NCBI RefSeq assembly: GCF_041296385.1
Contig: NC_091023.1
Span: 22,906,924 to 22,970,923 of the forward strand
Source of the DNA: Aphelocoma coerulescens
Taxonomy: Eukaryota; Chordata; Aves; Passeriformes; Corvidae
Reading direction: 5' to 3'
DNA length: 64,000 bases
Both the position numbers and the translations under genes were made by a program. Within the stretch, counting starts at the first letter, position 1. Each line of letters starts with the position of its first letter. Below are positions 9,577 through 21,424 of this stretch, in pieces. The notes under the pieces were generated by a model, which saw only the letters and a list, made by a program, of their open reading frames with translations, was not told the origin of the DNA and ran no database searches.

Positions 9577-10109
9577 GGGGCCTGCTGCCCTACACGTGCA
9601 ATTACAGCATCATTGGAGGCAGTAATAAAATCCTGAGGAGAAATGGATGCTTTAAGGAAAATCCACGGAGTCAGGACTCCATGGCTTGCACATGGGTGAA
9701 CGTGCTTCAGCTTTAATCACATCAGCCCTTTCCCCCTAACAGCAAATGGCCCCCCTGGCTCTGTTTTAGCCGACCCTATTATTTTTGGCTGTGTCCACCT
9801 TCTTGGGTGACCAAGCTGCATTAAGCTATGAGTATCCTTGCAGCATCACCTGCTTGCTTTCAAAGAAAACAGCTCTGAGATTCGCAGGGAAGGAAGAAGG
9901 CAACGCCGACGGGTAATCCAGCCCTATAAAATCCCTGGATTGTGGTTCCAGCCCGCTCTCCACGCGGGCGCTGCGAGAGGGACCTGAGCAGTGTGGCTGG
10001 CAAGAGCCAGCAACCAAGAAGTCCCTCAAGCCTATAAGGTTTATTAAGGTTCTTTTTAAGTCCCTGCCAATAAAAAGGGTCCACACAACCTCTGAGTGAG
10101 GCTCCATAA
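9577..10109. other. Gene-free interval, slightly CpG-enriched at its right end
   Basis: The segment from about 9890 to 10000 has several CpGs (ACGCCGACGGG, CTCTCCACGCGGGCGCTGCG), unusual for this part of the window. Two overlapping reverse frames of 74 and 93 codons cross it but show no domain. No repeat is recognised. Confidence 0.4.
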
Positions 10110-10360
10110 GCTCAGTTTTATGTTCGGATAATTTGGAGCCAAACCATCACGGAGTTCACATAGCAAAATACCCCACGGAGCATCGCAAACTGCGAGGAAA
10201 ATATATCGAGGAAAGAGAGGACTGATAATTTTATGGTTTTCCTTGAAGTTAAGCAGTAAAATGGGCTTTATTTAGCAATTTCCGGGCTTCTGATTGCAAT
10301 TTTGTTACCAGCGTAATGGTTTTAGATATAACGTTTTGTAAATAGGGAGAAATGTTAGAA
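10110..10360. promoter_or_regulatory. Candidate conserved non-coding element
   Basis: This is dense, non-repetitive sequence that has kept isolated CpGs in an AT-rich setting (TTCGGATAATTTGG, CATCACGGAG, ATATATCGAGG, ACCAGCGTAATGG). It has homeodomain-like TAATTT and TTTATTTAGC words near 10240-10275. Retained CpG in otherwise AT-rich DNA often signals constraint, because neutral CpGs decay. This is suggestive only. Confidence 0.3.
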
Positions 10361-13300
10361 GCCAAGGTCCTACAGTGTTTGGGTTTGCCATGGGAAGCAG
10401 TACCATACAGTCCAGATTCCCAAAATCAATCAGACCTGGACTGGCTTCTGGATCAGACCACTGGGCAGGACATGGCAACAGCACTCAGCTCTGCTGTGGA
10501 AAGCTGTAGGTTGAGGCCAGCATGGCTGGATAGCCCTTGGAATGGATAATCCTTGAAAGAAACAGGAATAGTTTGACCCAGGTCCAGGGATGAGCAACAT
10601 ACATTTATTTTTGGAGAGTGAAGCATTTCTGGTTTGAAATACATTTAAGAGACCTGGTTTTTACAGGTGAGGTGACCACCACAATCTCCAGGCTCATTTT
10701 CTAAACCAGGCTATTAAAATCACTTGTCCCTCAGCCTTTTGGCTGTGTGCAAACCTAGGTCCAGAATTCACAAGACAAACCTCCACTATGTTTGCTCCTC
10801 ACACAATAACTGTTTCACACTTGGCATGGCTCATCTTTTAAAAACCTTTTTTTACAATGTAATAATTCACACCCACTTCTCTTTGGGAAGTCATTTTAGA
10901 GGGGAAATTAAACATGGCTGGGCATTTAAGGAAGTACTGCTCATACATGCAACAGCTCCAAATGCTGAGGGAAGTGGTCATCAATATGGGAGAAGATGCC
11001 ATCTTGACCTTGGTGGTTTGTTTGTTAGACACTAAATCACAGACATTTCTTCTTCCAGTTCTAACTGGTCTGAGGACTCAGATATAACCTTAAAACCCCT
11101 TTCTGGGGTTTTGAACAGAATTTAGACCTCATCAGGGCTCAGTACTATTTATATAGCATGAATGAGACAAGAGAATGCAGAGACCACCATGGGAAATGAA
11201 AAAAGGTGAAGAAACTGGAGGAAAAAAAAAGGAATATTAATTCCAATGACCGTATTTCCTTTTCATATGCTGCACTTCCTGGTGCCACAGAGCGGAGAGA
11301 AAAAGAAAACATCTGATGTCTTTTTACCCACTTTACAACAGCCAGTAACCATCAAACTCATCCTGCCAACCTTCCTAGAAAGAAGGGCTGTCTCACACTG
11401 TCAGCAGCAAAGGCAGAACTGGAAATAAGGTGGAAGTGACCAGAGAGTAGGCAGGGATGGTGAGGGGAAGAGGTCTGGGAGATGGGATGTGTCTGATGGA
11501 TTGCTGTCAGACCTCCAAGCAGAAGGAGGCAAACAAATCAGCTCTGCTGGCACCTTTCTGCACAGGAATAATTCAGGACATCTGTTTTAAGAGATGATTG
11601 GTGCTTTTCAAATACTAAATAGGCCCTGAATATGCTGTTCTCCTGCTTTCCTCTCCTTCCCCAGTGCTATACCAGTTATATATAAATACATAAAAATATA
11701 TTTATGCATGATCTCAGCCATCTAATATGGCTAAATCACCTCAGTGCATCTTGACCTCCAGCTCAGTCTCCCGTTTCAGAGCCTCAGTGTAAATTAAGGT
11801 GCTGGGCTTACTCTTCAGGTCCACATATTCCCTCTGTGCTCCTGCTGCAGAAATAGCTGTGCTCTGTGGGTCGGTGAGGATCCAGCTGAAGCCTGCGAGG
11901 GCTGGAGGGAGCAGTGTTGCTTTAGGCTCTCTGCCTGAGGAGTGACATATCAGAAGTAATAAGTCTGAGCCTGAGCTGATGTCTAACAGCATCGGAGAGC
12001 GGGCTGGAAGGCTGAACTCCTGCAAAAATGAAAGCAAGGAATTTAACAGCAGTAAAAAAGAGGTTAAGGAAAGAACAAAAAAGGAAAGGAAATAAAAGTG
12101 ATATGAATAGCTAGAAAAACAGCTAGGTCCAAATATTAACCTCTACTGCAGGTTTTGACACTGGACTGAGTTAATAGAAGTACATGGCTGATACACATTA
12201 AGTTGGAAGAAGGTACTTAATTTCAGAAATTATCTGGATCAACTTAACGTGAAAATGTCTTAGCAAAAGGTATTTTATGTGTGTCCAAATCTGCCAATAG
12301 CTTGAAGACATATTCTGCAGGAGGCTAGCAGGAGAAAGTATGTTTTACTGGTGGGGTTTTCAGCCAAACTCTCTTGTTCTTGGAGCTTCTTATCCCTTTT
12401 TTCTCCAAGATACCTTTTCCTAGACCATCAGAGAAGCGGGAGCAGACAGACCTTTTCCCCAGCCTGTAGCTTCTGTCAGCTGCAGGAGCCCCACAGACAG
12501 CACTGGCTAGAGGGGTTTTTTCCTCTTAGAATGTTGAAGAAGCAGTCCCAGAGCACAGGAGCTAAACTGGTGTAAAACTGGTGTGACAGTAGAGCCTGCT
12601 TTGGCAGGGGGATGGACTCAGTGCTGGCTGTTCCTCCTGGGATCCATCCAGAGGCGGAGAAAGCGATACAGGGCAATCTTCACTCTGTCAAGGTATTTAG
12701 TCTCTAACACTTAGAAGTGGAAAATAGTTTCAGTTCTCTAAAATAAGGATTTTTTCTCTCCTTTTTGTACTCCAGTGTGTCCTTGGGGTTTGCATTCTTC
12801 CAGAGGTATCATTTATTTCACAGCAAAGAATCATGGTGAGACAGCCTGGGCTTTAATTTCTGGGAATATCTTTATGGGCTTGTTTTTGTGGCTATATAAC
12901 AATATTATGTTATCTATCCATCTCTCATTCCACTTCCTGATATACAGAATTATCAGGACTACACATCAGTCACTCTTGTGTTTTGTAGCCCTCGGTGCTA
13001 TATCAGTTTTTAGGATATTTCTCCAGTATTAGAGCTATGCTGGTCTTGGTGATTATTAAAAAAATATATAATATCTTTAAAAAACTCTGTCGAGATGTGC
13101 AACACCATCTGAGGAAAAGTAAATTTTAAACTAGAGTTATGTCATTACTGGCTTCCTGAATGTTTGAGCGAAGAAAGGCAGTTAACTAAGGTACAATTTT
13201 CTGCAAGAAAAAAAAAAGTAAAAAGCAATATAGAAGAGCAGGACATCTGGTTTTGTAATTATGTACTAACAAACAGGGACTGTGCCCTGCCAATGTTGTC

Positions 13301-13960
13301 CTCTACAGCCTTTCAAGTACCCAGGCTGTCCAGCTGATTTCATTCTGTGATTGCATCAGGATTCTCAGATTTTCAGAAGCTCACAGGTGTGTTCACTGTG
13401 TCAGATGGCCTGAGAGGGGATGAGACACAGGACTGGTGGGAGATACAGGAGTGAAGGTCACTCAGTACAAAGAGAAAAGAAAGATTTTGAGGGTGATTCT
13501 ACGTCTCCTGAGCTTCATCTCCATGCAGCTGTGCAGGGACCTGCTCAGCTGTGCCAGGTGAAATTGGGCTCTCTATTTTACACTTGTTTGCAAGTTAATT
13601 AAGGAACAGCAAAGCTGGCTCTGTGCTGGACAGAAGGCAGGTTTCTCTCTTTCAAATATTTTGCTGTTTGTCCTGTAGGACACCATGGAATGTATTTTTC
13701 ACCCTGCTCCAGGTGAAGCTGTGTGTGGAGTCATGATCTCAGGTACTGCTCACTCAGTGGTGGGTTTGGGCCAGGGGGTGATTTTGGGCTTTGGCAAAGT
13801 GTGCTGCTGCTTTTTTTGTTGCCTGCATTCAAAAACTGAGGGTATTTCCATCTCCTGGGTGTAAGTACATGCTATAACAGGAGTCTCAAGGTGTCACCCT
13901 AGACCTGGTGTCAACCAAATGTTATTTCTCCTGTATTTTGGGCAGAGGCTACAAGAAATG
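10361..13960. other. Gene-free interval with minor repeats
   Basis: No gene is recognised. AT-rich islands lie at 11670-11715 (TATATATAAATACATAAAAATATATTTATG) and 13050-13085. A short direct duplication, AAACTGGTGT followed by AAACTGGTGT, lies at 12563-12584 and may be a remnant of the GTGTAAACTGG palindromic repeat class. Frames of up to 103 codons occur on both strands without domains. Confidence 0.45.
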
Positions 13961-13996
13961 GTTTGATGTTTCCTTGAGAAATACCTGCTTTTCTTC

Positions 13997-14069
13997 TTTT
14001 TTTTTTTTTTTTCTGCAAAGTTTGCACTTGTTTAGCATTGTGTCTACTGGCACTGATTTTTTTTTTTTT
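13997..14069 (+). repeat. Two oligo(T) runs
   Basis: Sixteen T residues at 13997-14012 and thirteen at 14057-14069 bracket a 44-bp spacer. A reverse frame crossing them encodes only Lys runs. They could be the reverse tails of short retroposed sequences, but no element body is recognised beside them. Confidence 0.7.
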
Positions 14070-15544
14070 CCCCAGTGTTGGTTACAAAATCCCAAAGCAA
14101 TAGGAGGAAGAGGTTTTTTTCCTCCCCTGTGTGATTTCAGATCATGTTGGAGATTAGCTCGGGGGAACGATAAAGCACTCTGTTCCCAGTACAGTCTCCC
14201 CATCCACAGCTAAAATGTTATGGGAATAGATGTTGGATGCCACATCTAGTTTCACTTTGTGTTGCAGCCTTTAGTGCACTTCTGCTGTGTCTCCTTCCAG
14301 GCCTGTGATTCTGCCATGTTCTTTGTACTTTCCTTGATGTATAGAAATATTTATAAAAAAGGGAAAAATTAATTAATTTCTGGCTGCAGGTTCAGATGAC
14401 CATCAGGCAGCAGCAGAATCTGGTGGGTTTCTTTAGTTCCCTGCTGCCCTGGTCAGTCGTGTGTGAGAGTGGAGATGGTTTTAAGGGTGCTCAGGGCCTG
14501 CCTTTCTCTTGAACATTCACAGTGTGCTGTGAGAGCTTTGCCTGTTGTGTTTGCAGTGATGGAGGTGATTGAATAGCACCACCTCACTCTGGTTTTGGTT
14601 AATAAGCAAGAAAAGGTGTGCTAATCCTATAAGAGCATCTGATAAAACCAGCAGAGCTGTCCCACTGAGGCTTTGCTGACCACAGCAAGGGTGAGGTGGG
14701 TGTTGGAGGCTGTTGCTGATGAGGAGCATTCTCTGGAGAGGGTAGGAATTGCTGAAAGGGCTCTCCAGCTTCTTGTGCTGCCCTCAGTGCTGGGCTGGGG
14801 GGATTTCCCGTGTTTTTGCTAGTGTTTCCCACATTTATGGGAACCACAAGCTTCCCAAAGCCAGCAGCCACCTCTGCTCTGAGCAATACCAGAAGCAGGA
14901 ACCTGTTGATCCGTGCAGAGTGGGAGGTGATAACCTCTGCTCCTGATGCTTTGAAGATTTTTCTTTTTCCATGTAGAAAGGGCCTTGCATGTCTGATGCC
15001 CCAGGTGAAAAATCTGGTGATGCTGGAGGCTGGTGGGTGCACGTGGGTGAAAAAGCGTGTTGGCGTGTGCTCCAGCACCTCTTAGCTGGGGTACCCATAG
15101 CTGGGGGTTCAGTGTGTGACACCTGATTGCTGGACCTGTGAAGTCTCTGACAAACCTGTCAGTTAATTTCCCACCAGACTGAGGCATCGTTTGCCATTTA
15201 AAAATTGTAAATCTGTGTTTATCCAGCGTTAACAGACGTAACATAAATGAGTTCCTGTGCTGTCTGCTGGTCCACTAATGGCACTTGTTTGTAAGTGCTT
15301 TATGTTAACAGCTATTTGATGGTGCCCATTAGTTTTTCCTAGGTTAATGTTATATAATAAAGTGAGCGCTGGCCAAAAGCAATAGTAATACGATAAACAA
15401 AAAATCCAGATTCTGGGTGAGAAATGTAATGGAGCGAGGGCTGAATTCTGGTGGGAGTTTGGTTTAATCTAAAGGTTAAAAAATGTTATAATTTGGGTTT
15501 AAGTAAATTGGCTTTTTAGTCCCAGAGGTCTTGCTCTTGTACTT
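14070..15544. other. Gene-free interval, moderately GC-rich centre
   Basis: The stretch 14600-15120 is GC-richer than its surroundings. It gives overlapping frames of up to 159 codons on the minus strand and 91 codons on the plus strand, none with a recognisable domain. Mutual overlap of frames on both strands is what chance in stop-poor sequence gives. The right end, 15330-15480, is AT-rich with a TAATAC/GATAAAC texture. No RNA gene or repeat is identified. Confidence 0.4.
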
Positions 15545-15720
15545 CTTGTGCCTCCAAAGCTCCCACTAATGCCGATGGGAGTCTTGGGCGCACAAGAAAT
15601 GCGGGTTCAGGTACTAAAGTTACAGATTGGCTTGGACCAAAACCCCTAATCCAAATACCTCCGGCTTTTGAAAGCATTTGCCAATTGGATTTGAATCTGG
15701 ACACAAACATTGTGGCTTGA
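15545..15720. mobile_element. Decayed palindromic repeat fragments
   Basis: GCCTCCAAAGCTCCCACTAA, then TGCCGATGGGAGTCTTGG, then AAGAAATGCGGGTTCAGG follows the pattern CAAAGCTCCCATTGACTTCAATGGGAGTTTTGG...GGAATGCAGGATCAGG. CTCCCA and TGGGAG face each other at its centre. The following 100 bases (GGCTTGGACCAAAACCCC, GCATTTGCCAATTGGATTTG) look like further old repeat sequence. The family is uncertain. Confidence 0.45.
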
Positions 15721-15905
15721 GCTCATCTGAGCTCACTTACATCTGTGTAAATCTGTAGTATGGCCCTGATCCAGCAAAGCACGTAAATATGTGCTTAATT
15801 TGACTTCAAGGGGACTATTGTGCGCTTAAAGCTAAGCATGTGTTTAAGTGCTTTGCTGGACTCAAGTCCAAATACATGGGAGTCAATGAAATGACACCAA
15901 GTAGT
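15721..15905. mobile_element. Nested palindromic MITE-like elements
   Basis: The inner element (about 15762-15865) starts GGCCCTGATCCAGCAAAGCAC and ends with GTGCTTTGCTGGACTCA. CCAGCAAAGCAC at 15771-15782 is the perfect reverse complement of GTGCTTTGCTGG at 15848-15859, and further paired GTGCTTAA/TTAAGCAT-type words lie inside. It is flanked by outer arms TCACTTACATCTGTGTAAAT (15733) and CAGTATAAGTGAGATCTGA (15908-15926), which are themselves imperfect reverse complements of another repeat family. This looks like one palindromic element inserted into another. Neither encodes protein. The type recalls archosaur MITEs such as Chompy; that name is tentative. Confidence 0.6.
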
Positions 15906-16109
15906 GCAGTATAAGTGAGATCTGAAATGAACCAAAATGTTTGCATTTCTACCTGGAAATGAACACCCTGTTCACATCCTACATATCCTGCATGCACTTT
16001 ATATTTTCATCCATCTGCACATAATGTATTCTTTACAGTAACCTGTCCATTCAGTACAGTAAAAAAAGAAATATACTTTGAATTTTCCTGCTCTATTACT
16101 CATATTTCA

Positions 16110-16575
16110 TGAATTGTGTTCTTATGCCAAGTGTCTGTTTATATATATTTATACATGTTGTTTCTTTATTGATATTGGCAAGATACAAGAAGAAAAGAAA
16201 TATTTTACAGTTAAAAACTTGTAAACAGTTTTATCCCTCATTTAAAACCCTTTTTTAAAGAGTTTACCTGATGCGGTCAAATTACGTTAACTTGTTTTTG
16301 GTTTTGCCAGTCTGACCAATATGAAAAGTATTTGTTAAACATATAGGTTTGTTTTTAGCTGAATACACATTTTAAACATGTTTGCAATTAACTGACACGT
16401 GAACATGCCCTTACACTCAACTACTAAATGCCACTTTTGTACTTTAAATCCCACTTTTAGTGATTGCCACGCTACATAAAGCTGTCAATGAATATTTTCA
16501 CATGAATACATTAATACTATTAAAAGATCATGTTTAGCTTGTCGACTGCTGCAGCTCATTGCAAAGAGAACACAA
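16110..16575. promoter_or_regulatory. Candidate conserved non-coding element, AT-rich
   Basis: About 450 bases of AT-rich, complex sequence free of simple repeats. It has ATTGATATTGGC, ACTTGTAAACAG, CAAATTACGTTAACTTG, TTGCAATTAACTGACACG, CAATGAATATTTTCAC and ATTAATACTATTAAAAG. These words include forkhead-, POU- and homeodomain-like cores and retained CpGs (GATGCGG, TTACGTTAAC, TTGTCGACTG). The texture is typical of deeply conserved vertebrate enhancers, and no open frame of note crosses it. Conservation is not demonstrated here. Confidence 0.35.
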
Positions 16576-16594
16576 AAGGGTTAATTGAGCCCAG

Positions 16595-16648
16595 CCCTGC
16601 AAAGGTGGCAGAGGCGTAGACTAGAACTGGGAATTAAACCCAAAACAA
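16595..16648 (-). mobile_element. Possible MIR-type SINE fragment
   Basis: GCAAAGGTGGCAGAGGCGTA followed by GACTAGAACTGGGAATTAAA and CCC resembles the reverse strand of MIR-type SINEs (GTGGCAGAGCTGGGAATAGAACCC). Only about 50 bases align by eye and the rest of the element is missing. Confidence 0.3.
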
Positions 16649-17408
16649 ATACAACAAGAAATAGCCCTCGTGCCTTGGTATGACAACCACAATGCAGACA
16701 TAAAGAAGTGTAAGCTGCAAATGTCTGCAGGTTATTAATGAGGTAATAGAAGCAAAATTAGGTATCAGCAGGGTTTGGCTCTGTTTGAATAAAACTGAGA
16801 TCTTTTATCTCAGAATATGCTAGGAAAGACTCATAAGCTGTGATTTGGTGGTCTAGGCTGTGCCCTTCTTGGTTATGGAAGTTGACTCACGCCATTTAAA
16901 CTCACCAGTGTTTTCCACTCAGGGCAAACAGATGTGGGATCAGATGCAGGGAACGGCTGGCGGGGAAAAGGGAAAAGGTTTGCATGGCAGTTCATGAGGA
17001 AAAACGCTTTTGTGTGCTTACTTTTGAATCAAAAGGATATTTTGCACTTTGGCTTTGTGTGTCTGGAGAGAGGATACTATTTTCTTGCAAAGCCAGTGTG
17101 GGGGAAGTACATAATGGCAGTGCTAAAACCCCTCCGTGTCCAGCTGACCACTGCCCCGGCTGAGACTGGTTCCCTGCTGATTTCAGCAGCTTCCCTCAGG
17201 ATTTACTTCAGCCTGGATGAGGGCAAAGTATAGCCACACACTCCTGGTCAAGTTTCAGTGTTTGTGCCCTTTAAGAGTAAACTTTCCTCCAAAACAATGG
17301 AAAAATACTCTTTTCCTGACTCTTGGAGAAGTTGACAGCCAGAGATGCAGCTGATACACTGTGTGGAGTGATCTGCTCTGCCCCAATCCCTCCTCAGCCC
17401 CACTGTCA
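16649..17408. other. Gene-free interval
   Basis: This is ordinary non-coding DNA. A 99-codon plus-strand frame at 16934-17233 shows no domain or signal that would support a gene. GGCGGGGAAAAGGGAAAAGG near 16959 is a local purine-rich patch. Confidence 0.4.
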
Positions 17409-17460
17409 CTGAAGTAAGTGGCAAAACTCCCGTTAACTTTAATGATGCAGAATCGAGCCT
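17409..17460. mobile_element. Palindromic repeat fragment
   Basis: CTGAAGTAAGTGGCAAAACT followed by CCCGTTAACTTTAATGATGC and AGAATCGAGCC matches, with substitutions, the family pattern TGAAGTCAATGGCAAAACTCCCATTGACTTCAATGGTGCAGGATTGGGCC. The two central halves are imperfect reverse complements. It is a single inactive fragment. Confidence 0.5.
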
Positions 17461-18264
17461 AAATGGATAAGGTTTGTCTTTAAGAAAAATCACTGAGGGA
17501 TTCAATTACATCACAAATGTATTCAGCGGTTGTGAAGTGATTCTGGTGTACGTACAGCCAAACCCTGAATTCCTTCTCAAGTAAGTGTCTGGGTGAGGAT
17601 TGATTACAAACCCTGCTCTAAGTTACACCCCTACAACTCCCCCGGAGCTGATGGCATTCCTCCCTGTTTCCCTCGCATGGACAGTGCAGAGGCTGAGCTG
17701 TACAGAGCCTGCCACATCCTGCTTCTGCTCCCCTTGGTCGGGGGCTGGGAGGGATGGAGCCTGTCCCTGTGGCTCTGCGAAGCTCTTTGTGACCTGGAGC
17801 GGCACCTGCGGGGTGGTGGAGGCTTCACCAAGGGCGGTTTTGGCCCCTCAGCCTTTGAAGAGCTCTGGCATGATGTAATCCCAACCCTGTAAGCTGCTGT
17901 GGGACCCCGGGGTTGAGAGATGCCCTATAAATCTCCGTCGCTGGGTTTTGTTACCTGCCCGCTCTGTTACGTGACTAATGGCTTCAGGTAAAGAATGGGC
18001 AGTGGAGAAACAGGTAATTAACAAAAACATCCTTCTGTGTTTTCTGCTCAGCTTCCGTGACTGGCGTTTTCAAAAGCTGGGCAGATATGATTTGTAGCCT
18101 CCCTCTTTCACCAAGGCAAAGGCAGGGCTGGTTTGAAACCTGGCAATCCCTGAATGCTTCCCCAGTTTCCTGCCGTTGCATTTGATGCAGCCAGGGCTGT
18201 TTTGCCAGAAAGTCGCTGCTATCTGCCTTGATGTGACGTTTTCATGCTGCAGTTAGATTGTTAG
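17461..18264. other. Gene-free interval
   Basis: A GC-richer patch at 17590-17890 gives overlapping plus and minus frames of 60-99 codons, which is the signature of chance. There is no recognisable domain, repeat or RNA gene. Confidence 0.4.
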
Positions 18265-18285
18265 TTTTTTTTTTTTTTTTTTTTT
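18265..18285 (+). repeat. Oligo(T) run of 21
   Basis: Twenty-one consecutive T residues. No retroposed body or target-site duplication is evident around it, so it is listed as a simple repeat. Confidence 0.85.
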
Positions 18286-19253
18286 CTGGAGTGTGGGTTG
18301 CTTTGGGAGTGGCCTAGTGCAAGTGCATTAGCAAACTATAAAATATTGTTGCATCCAGCTGCCCTGTCAATAGGTCAAGCTATTCGTCCGATCCAGACAG
18401 GGTGTCTAGTTCTCCTGGCAGCATCCCTTGCTTTGGCATGGGAAAACCTGTTTTGTTTAACACTAGGGAAACAATATGTATAAATAGTAATGCTTGAACC
18501 TAAACACTCCTGTTGTCTTTATGCATGGGGTACTGGTTATTTTATGACAGATTTCTTTTTTTCCCCCTCCCCTCCAAAGGACTCGAGTCCCAGCCTGCAG
18601 AATAGCTGTCGTTGAGTGGAAGCATTCCTGCTATTTTCCCCTCAATTCAGAGGAAGCAATGCACTTGTTGTGTTACCTTGGTGAATCGAAAGTGGTTTTC
18701 ACTTCCCTTAATTAAGCCTGCTTTGGCGCTGGTCCCTCCAAGATGGAGAGCACAGCGCACTCAGGAGCGCTGCCACTGATTTGAATTCCTAAATTCCTCT
18801 CCTTGCAAACTTCAAAGGCAAGTATATTGCTCTGTCTAAGAGGCACCAATTATGTAAACCCTGGGCTATTCAGAATGTTCCATAATTATTTATTTTCAGC
18901 GAAAGAGGTTTTAACCCAAACTAGACAGAAAACTGGCATTTCTCCAGGTATTAGATTCTATTGAAAAAGGTATTAAACAATGGGCAGGGTAACATGGTAG
19001 ATTAGTGTCCCTTCGTCTTCCTGACCTGGGCATGTGTCAGAGCTGTACTGAGCTGACCAAAATTACTTTGATTTGATGGCCATTAAAGGTCAGGAGCAGA
19101 ATGGGATCAGATGCCTCGGTTGAGGCTGAAGTACACAACATTATATATTGATAGTAATTAAGTTGTTTCATTTAATAAGCACCATCAGATTTAAAGGTAT
19201 TGTTGCAGTATCGGGTCTAGGAGAAGGAGAGAGGCGGCCAGGATATGGGCTGG
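18286..19253. other. Gene-free interval with a candidate regulatory stretch
   Basis: The part 18590-18970 is complex, non-repetitive sequence with CTTAATTAAGCC near 18708, CCAATTATGTAAACC near 18846 and CATAATTATTTATTTTC near 18881. These are homeodomain- and forkhead-like words. It may contain a regulatory element; support is texture only. The remainder shows nothing recognisable. Confidence 0.3.
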
Positions 19254-19277
19254 GAGAGAGAGAGAGAGAGAGAGAGA
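19254..19277 (+). repeat. (GA)n microsatellite, about 12 units
   Basis: An uninterrupted GA dinucleotide run of about 24 bases, preceded by a purine-rich lead-in (AGGAGAAGGAGAGAGG). The Ser/Leu-rich reverse frame at 19168-19602 includes it and is therefore not evidence of a gene. Confidence 0.9.
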
Positions 19278-21424
19278 AAGGGTTCTGGAATGAGTGAAAT
19301 GTGTCCCTGGAGTAATTTTTTATTTTATAAACTGAATGCAAACCTGATGGAGAACTATGGAAATGAGCAGTCATGCTGGATACATACACACACTCTCTCA
19401 ATATTCCTGTACTGTGGGTAATGAAAAGTGCCTTCAGGGATGGGGTGGCCTTACCATTCATCAGTGCCATAGCCTTAAGTGGGTAATAACTAAGAGCTCC
19501 CATATCTAGTGTGTATATAAATTCTAGCTCCTCAGTATATTTGCTGCAGACTGTATTTAATTTATACAATTCCTTAGCTTTAAAGCTGTCAATTGATAAC
19601 ATTCAATCTGTGGGCCTGACTGATAAAAGGGAAGGGAAGAAGTACTCTCTAGTGACTAGAGCAGGGGAAAGGTGTGGGGGCCAAAGATGCAAGTGGTGCT
19701 TCTTCTAGGCTTTGCTCCAAGGCTGAGTGACACCCCCTGCCCTCCCTCCCCAGTTATTTTTTTTCTTTACCCCCTTGGGACACAAGCTGGTCCCTCAGCT
19801 TGACAGGTGTTGGATGTATCTAGAGCTAGCAGGCAACCATCTGCCATGAGGATGAAGGTATCTCTCTCATCTCCTACACGAGAATGTGCCTCTGACCCTT
19901 GTGAGTTTGGGAGATGTTGGCAATGGTGGCTTCTCTGCCATCTGTATTCCAGAGATGCCTGCAAGGTTAATCACTGTGTTTGGGAGGGTTGTTGATAGAA
20001 CTGACTGGCTTTTGGAAGGAGCAAAGTAGGAGAGAAGTCCCCAGCACAGCAAAATAAAAGGAGACTGATAACTGAGGGCTCAGTAGGAATTAACTGTCCT
20101 GTGGATGCACAGGTAGATGTTGAACTTGGGCAGTGTGTGCTCATGCAAGAGTTGACTCTGCCCTCAGACATGGCAGAGAAGGGGGATGTGAGCCTCCATG
20201 ACTGAGTGATGTGTCAGTCATTTGAACACTAGAAAGAGAGCCAAGCTCTCATACTTCAATAAATTTGGAAAATTGAAGGGAAAATGGCCAGGCAGTTTGG
20301 AATTCAGCTTGTGAACCCAATATTGCACATTTTTCACTGCACGAAACAAACTGTTATTAACAGGGCGCTTTGTTCTTGACCCATAATTCAAATGCCCCTG
20401 TGTCAGGAAGGGACTGGTCCAGAGCTTGGCTCAGTCTTCCTTCATTGTAAGATGTACTGGTTCCTCCTGACCCCAAGCTGCTGCTGGGCTGCAGAGGCTT
20501 CCCAGCACCTGGCTGTCCCACAGGTGGCCTTTCTTTTGGCACAGTGACAACTCGTGCACGGGTGGCTGTGGTTACTGCTGAGACTCAGAGCTGGTGAGAC
20601 TCACAGAGGTGAAACTCTGCAGACACTGGTGATTCCCACTGGCCATCTTGGTGCTGGACCTGGTATGAGGCACAGCAAGGCTTTGCATCCCAGTTTGGGC
20701 TCTCTGGTCTGGAGGCAGTGAAATCACATGGTGCTGCTGGGGGGTTTGGCCGAGGCTTTGGCCAGAGATGTCCATTGGGATCCATCACAGGGGAGGGTGC
20801 ACCAGAGCAAGTGCTGGTCAAGGCAGATCTTCAGGAGAGCTGGCATCTGTTTTCCTGGTATAGGGCTACACATCTTGTTGATAGAGGGACCAGGAGGTTA
20901 TCCTGACTTTCAGGGTAATTTCTTCCACTATATGGGACTTTGAGAAATGTCATGCCTTGCATATGGAAGCTTTTTAAAAGTAATTTACTATATGGATTGG
21001 AAAGGAACAATAATGAGAGTGGACTGGTTGAGCACTTTGTAGATGAGGCATGCAGAGATGTGCTGTTATGAAAGAGTCATGGTAGGTGCTGGTGTGGACT
21101 TGTGTGTTTGCTGGTTTGTGTGAGAGGAAATCCCAGTTCCCGTGGTGCTCAGTCAGTTCACTGAAGACTGTCTTTGCAACCTGGCTTCCAGGATTCACCT
21201 GAAACTCCAAGCAGTGCCTTGAAAAGCAGTTTGATAAGATTCTCTTCAATTCTGAGCTGCTTCACTAAAAGCCACTCGATGCTTAGGCTGCAGTGCTGTA
21301 ATTTGAATAAAAGGAAGAGGAGTAACCTACTAGTAGTGCCTGCAGGAGCAGGACCGATATTCTTACGATTGTGTAGGATGGTCTGAATCCAGATGGTGTT
21401 TTATAAGTTCAGCTGTAGTTTTAA
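19278..21424. other. Gene-free interval
   Basis: No exon, RNA gene or interspersed repeat is recognised. Many short frames of 60-91 codons overlap on both strands. A pyrimidine-rich patch, CCCTGCCCTCCCTCCCCAG, lies near 19736 and ends in a splice-acceptor-like AG. No downstream coding frame supports an exon. Confidence 0.4.
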
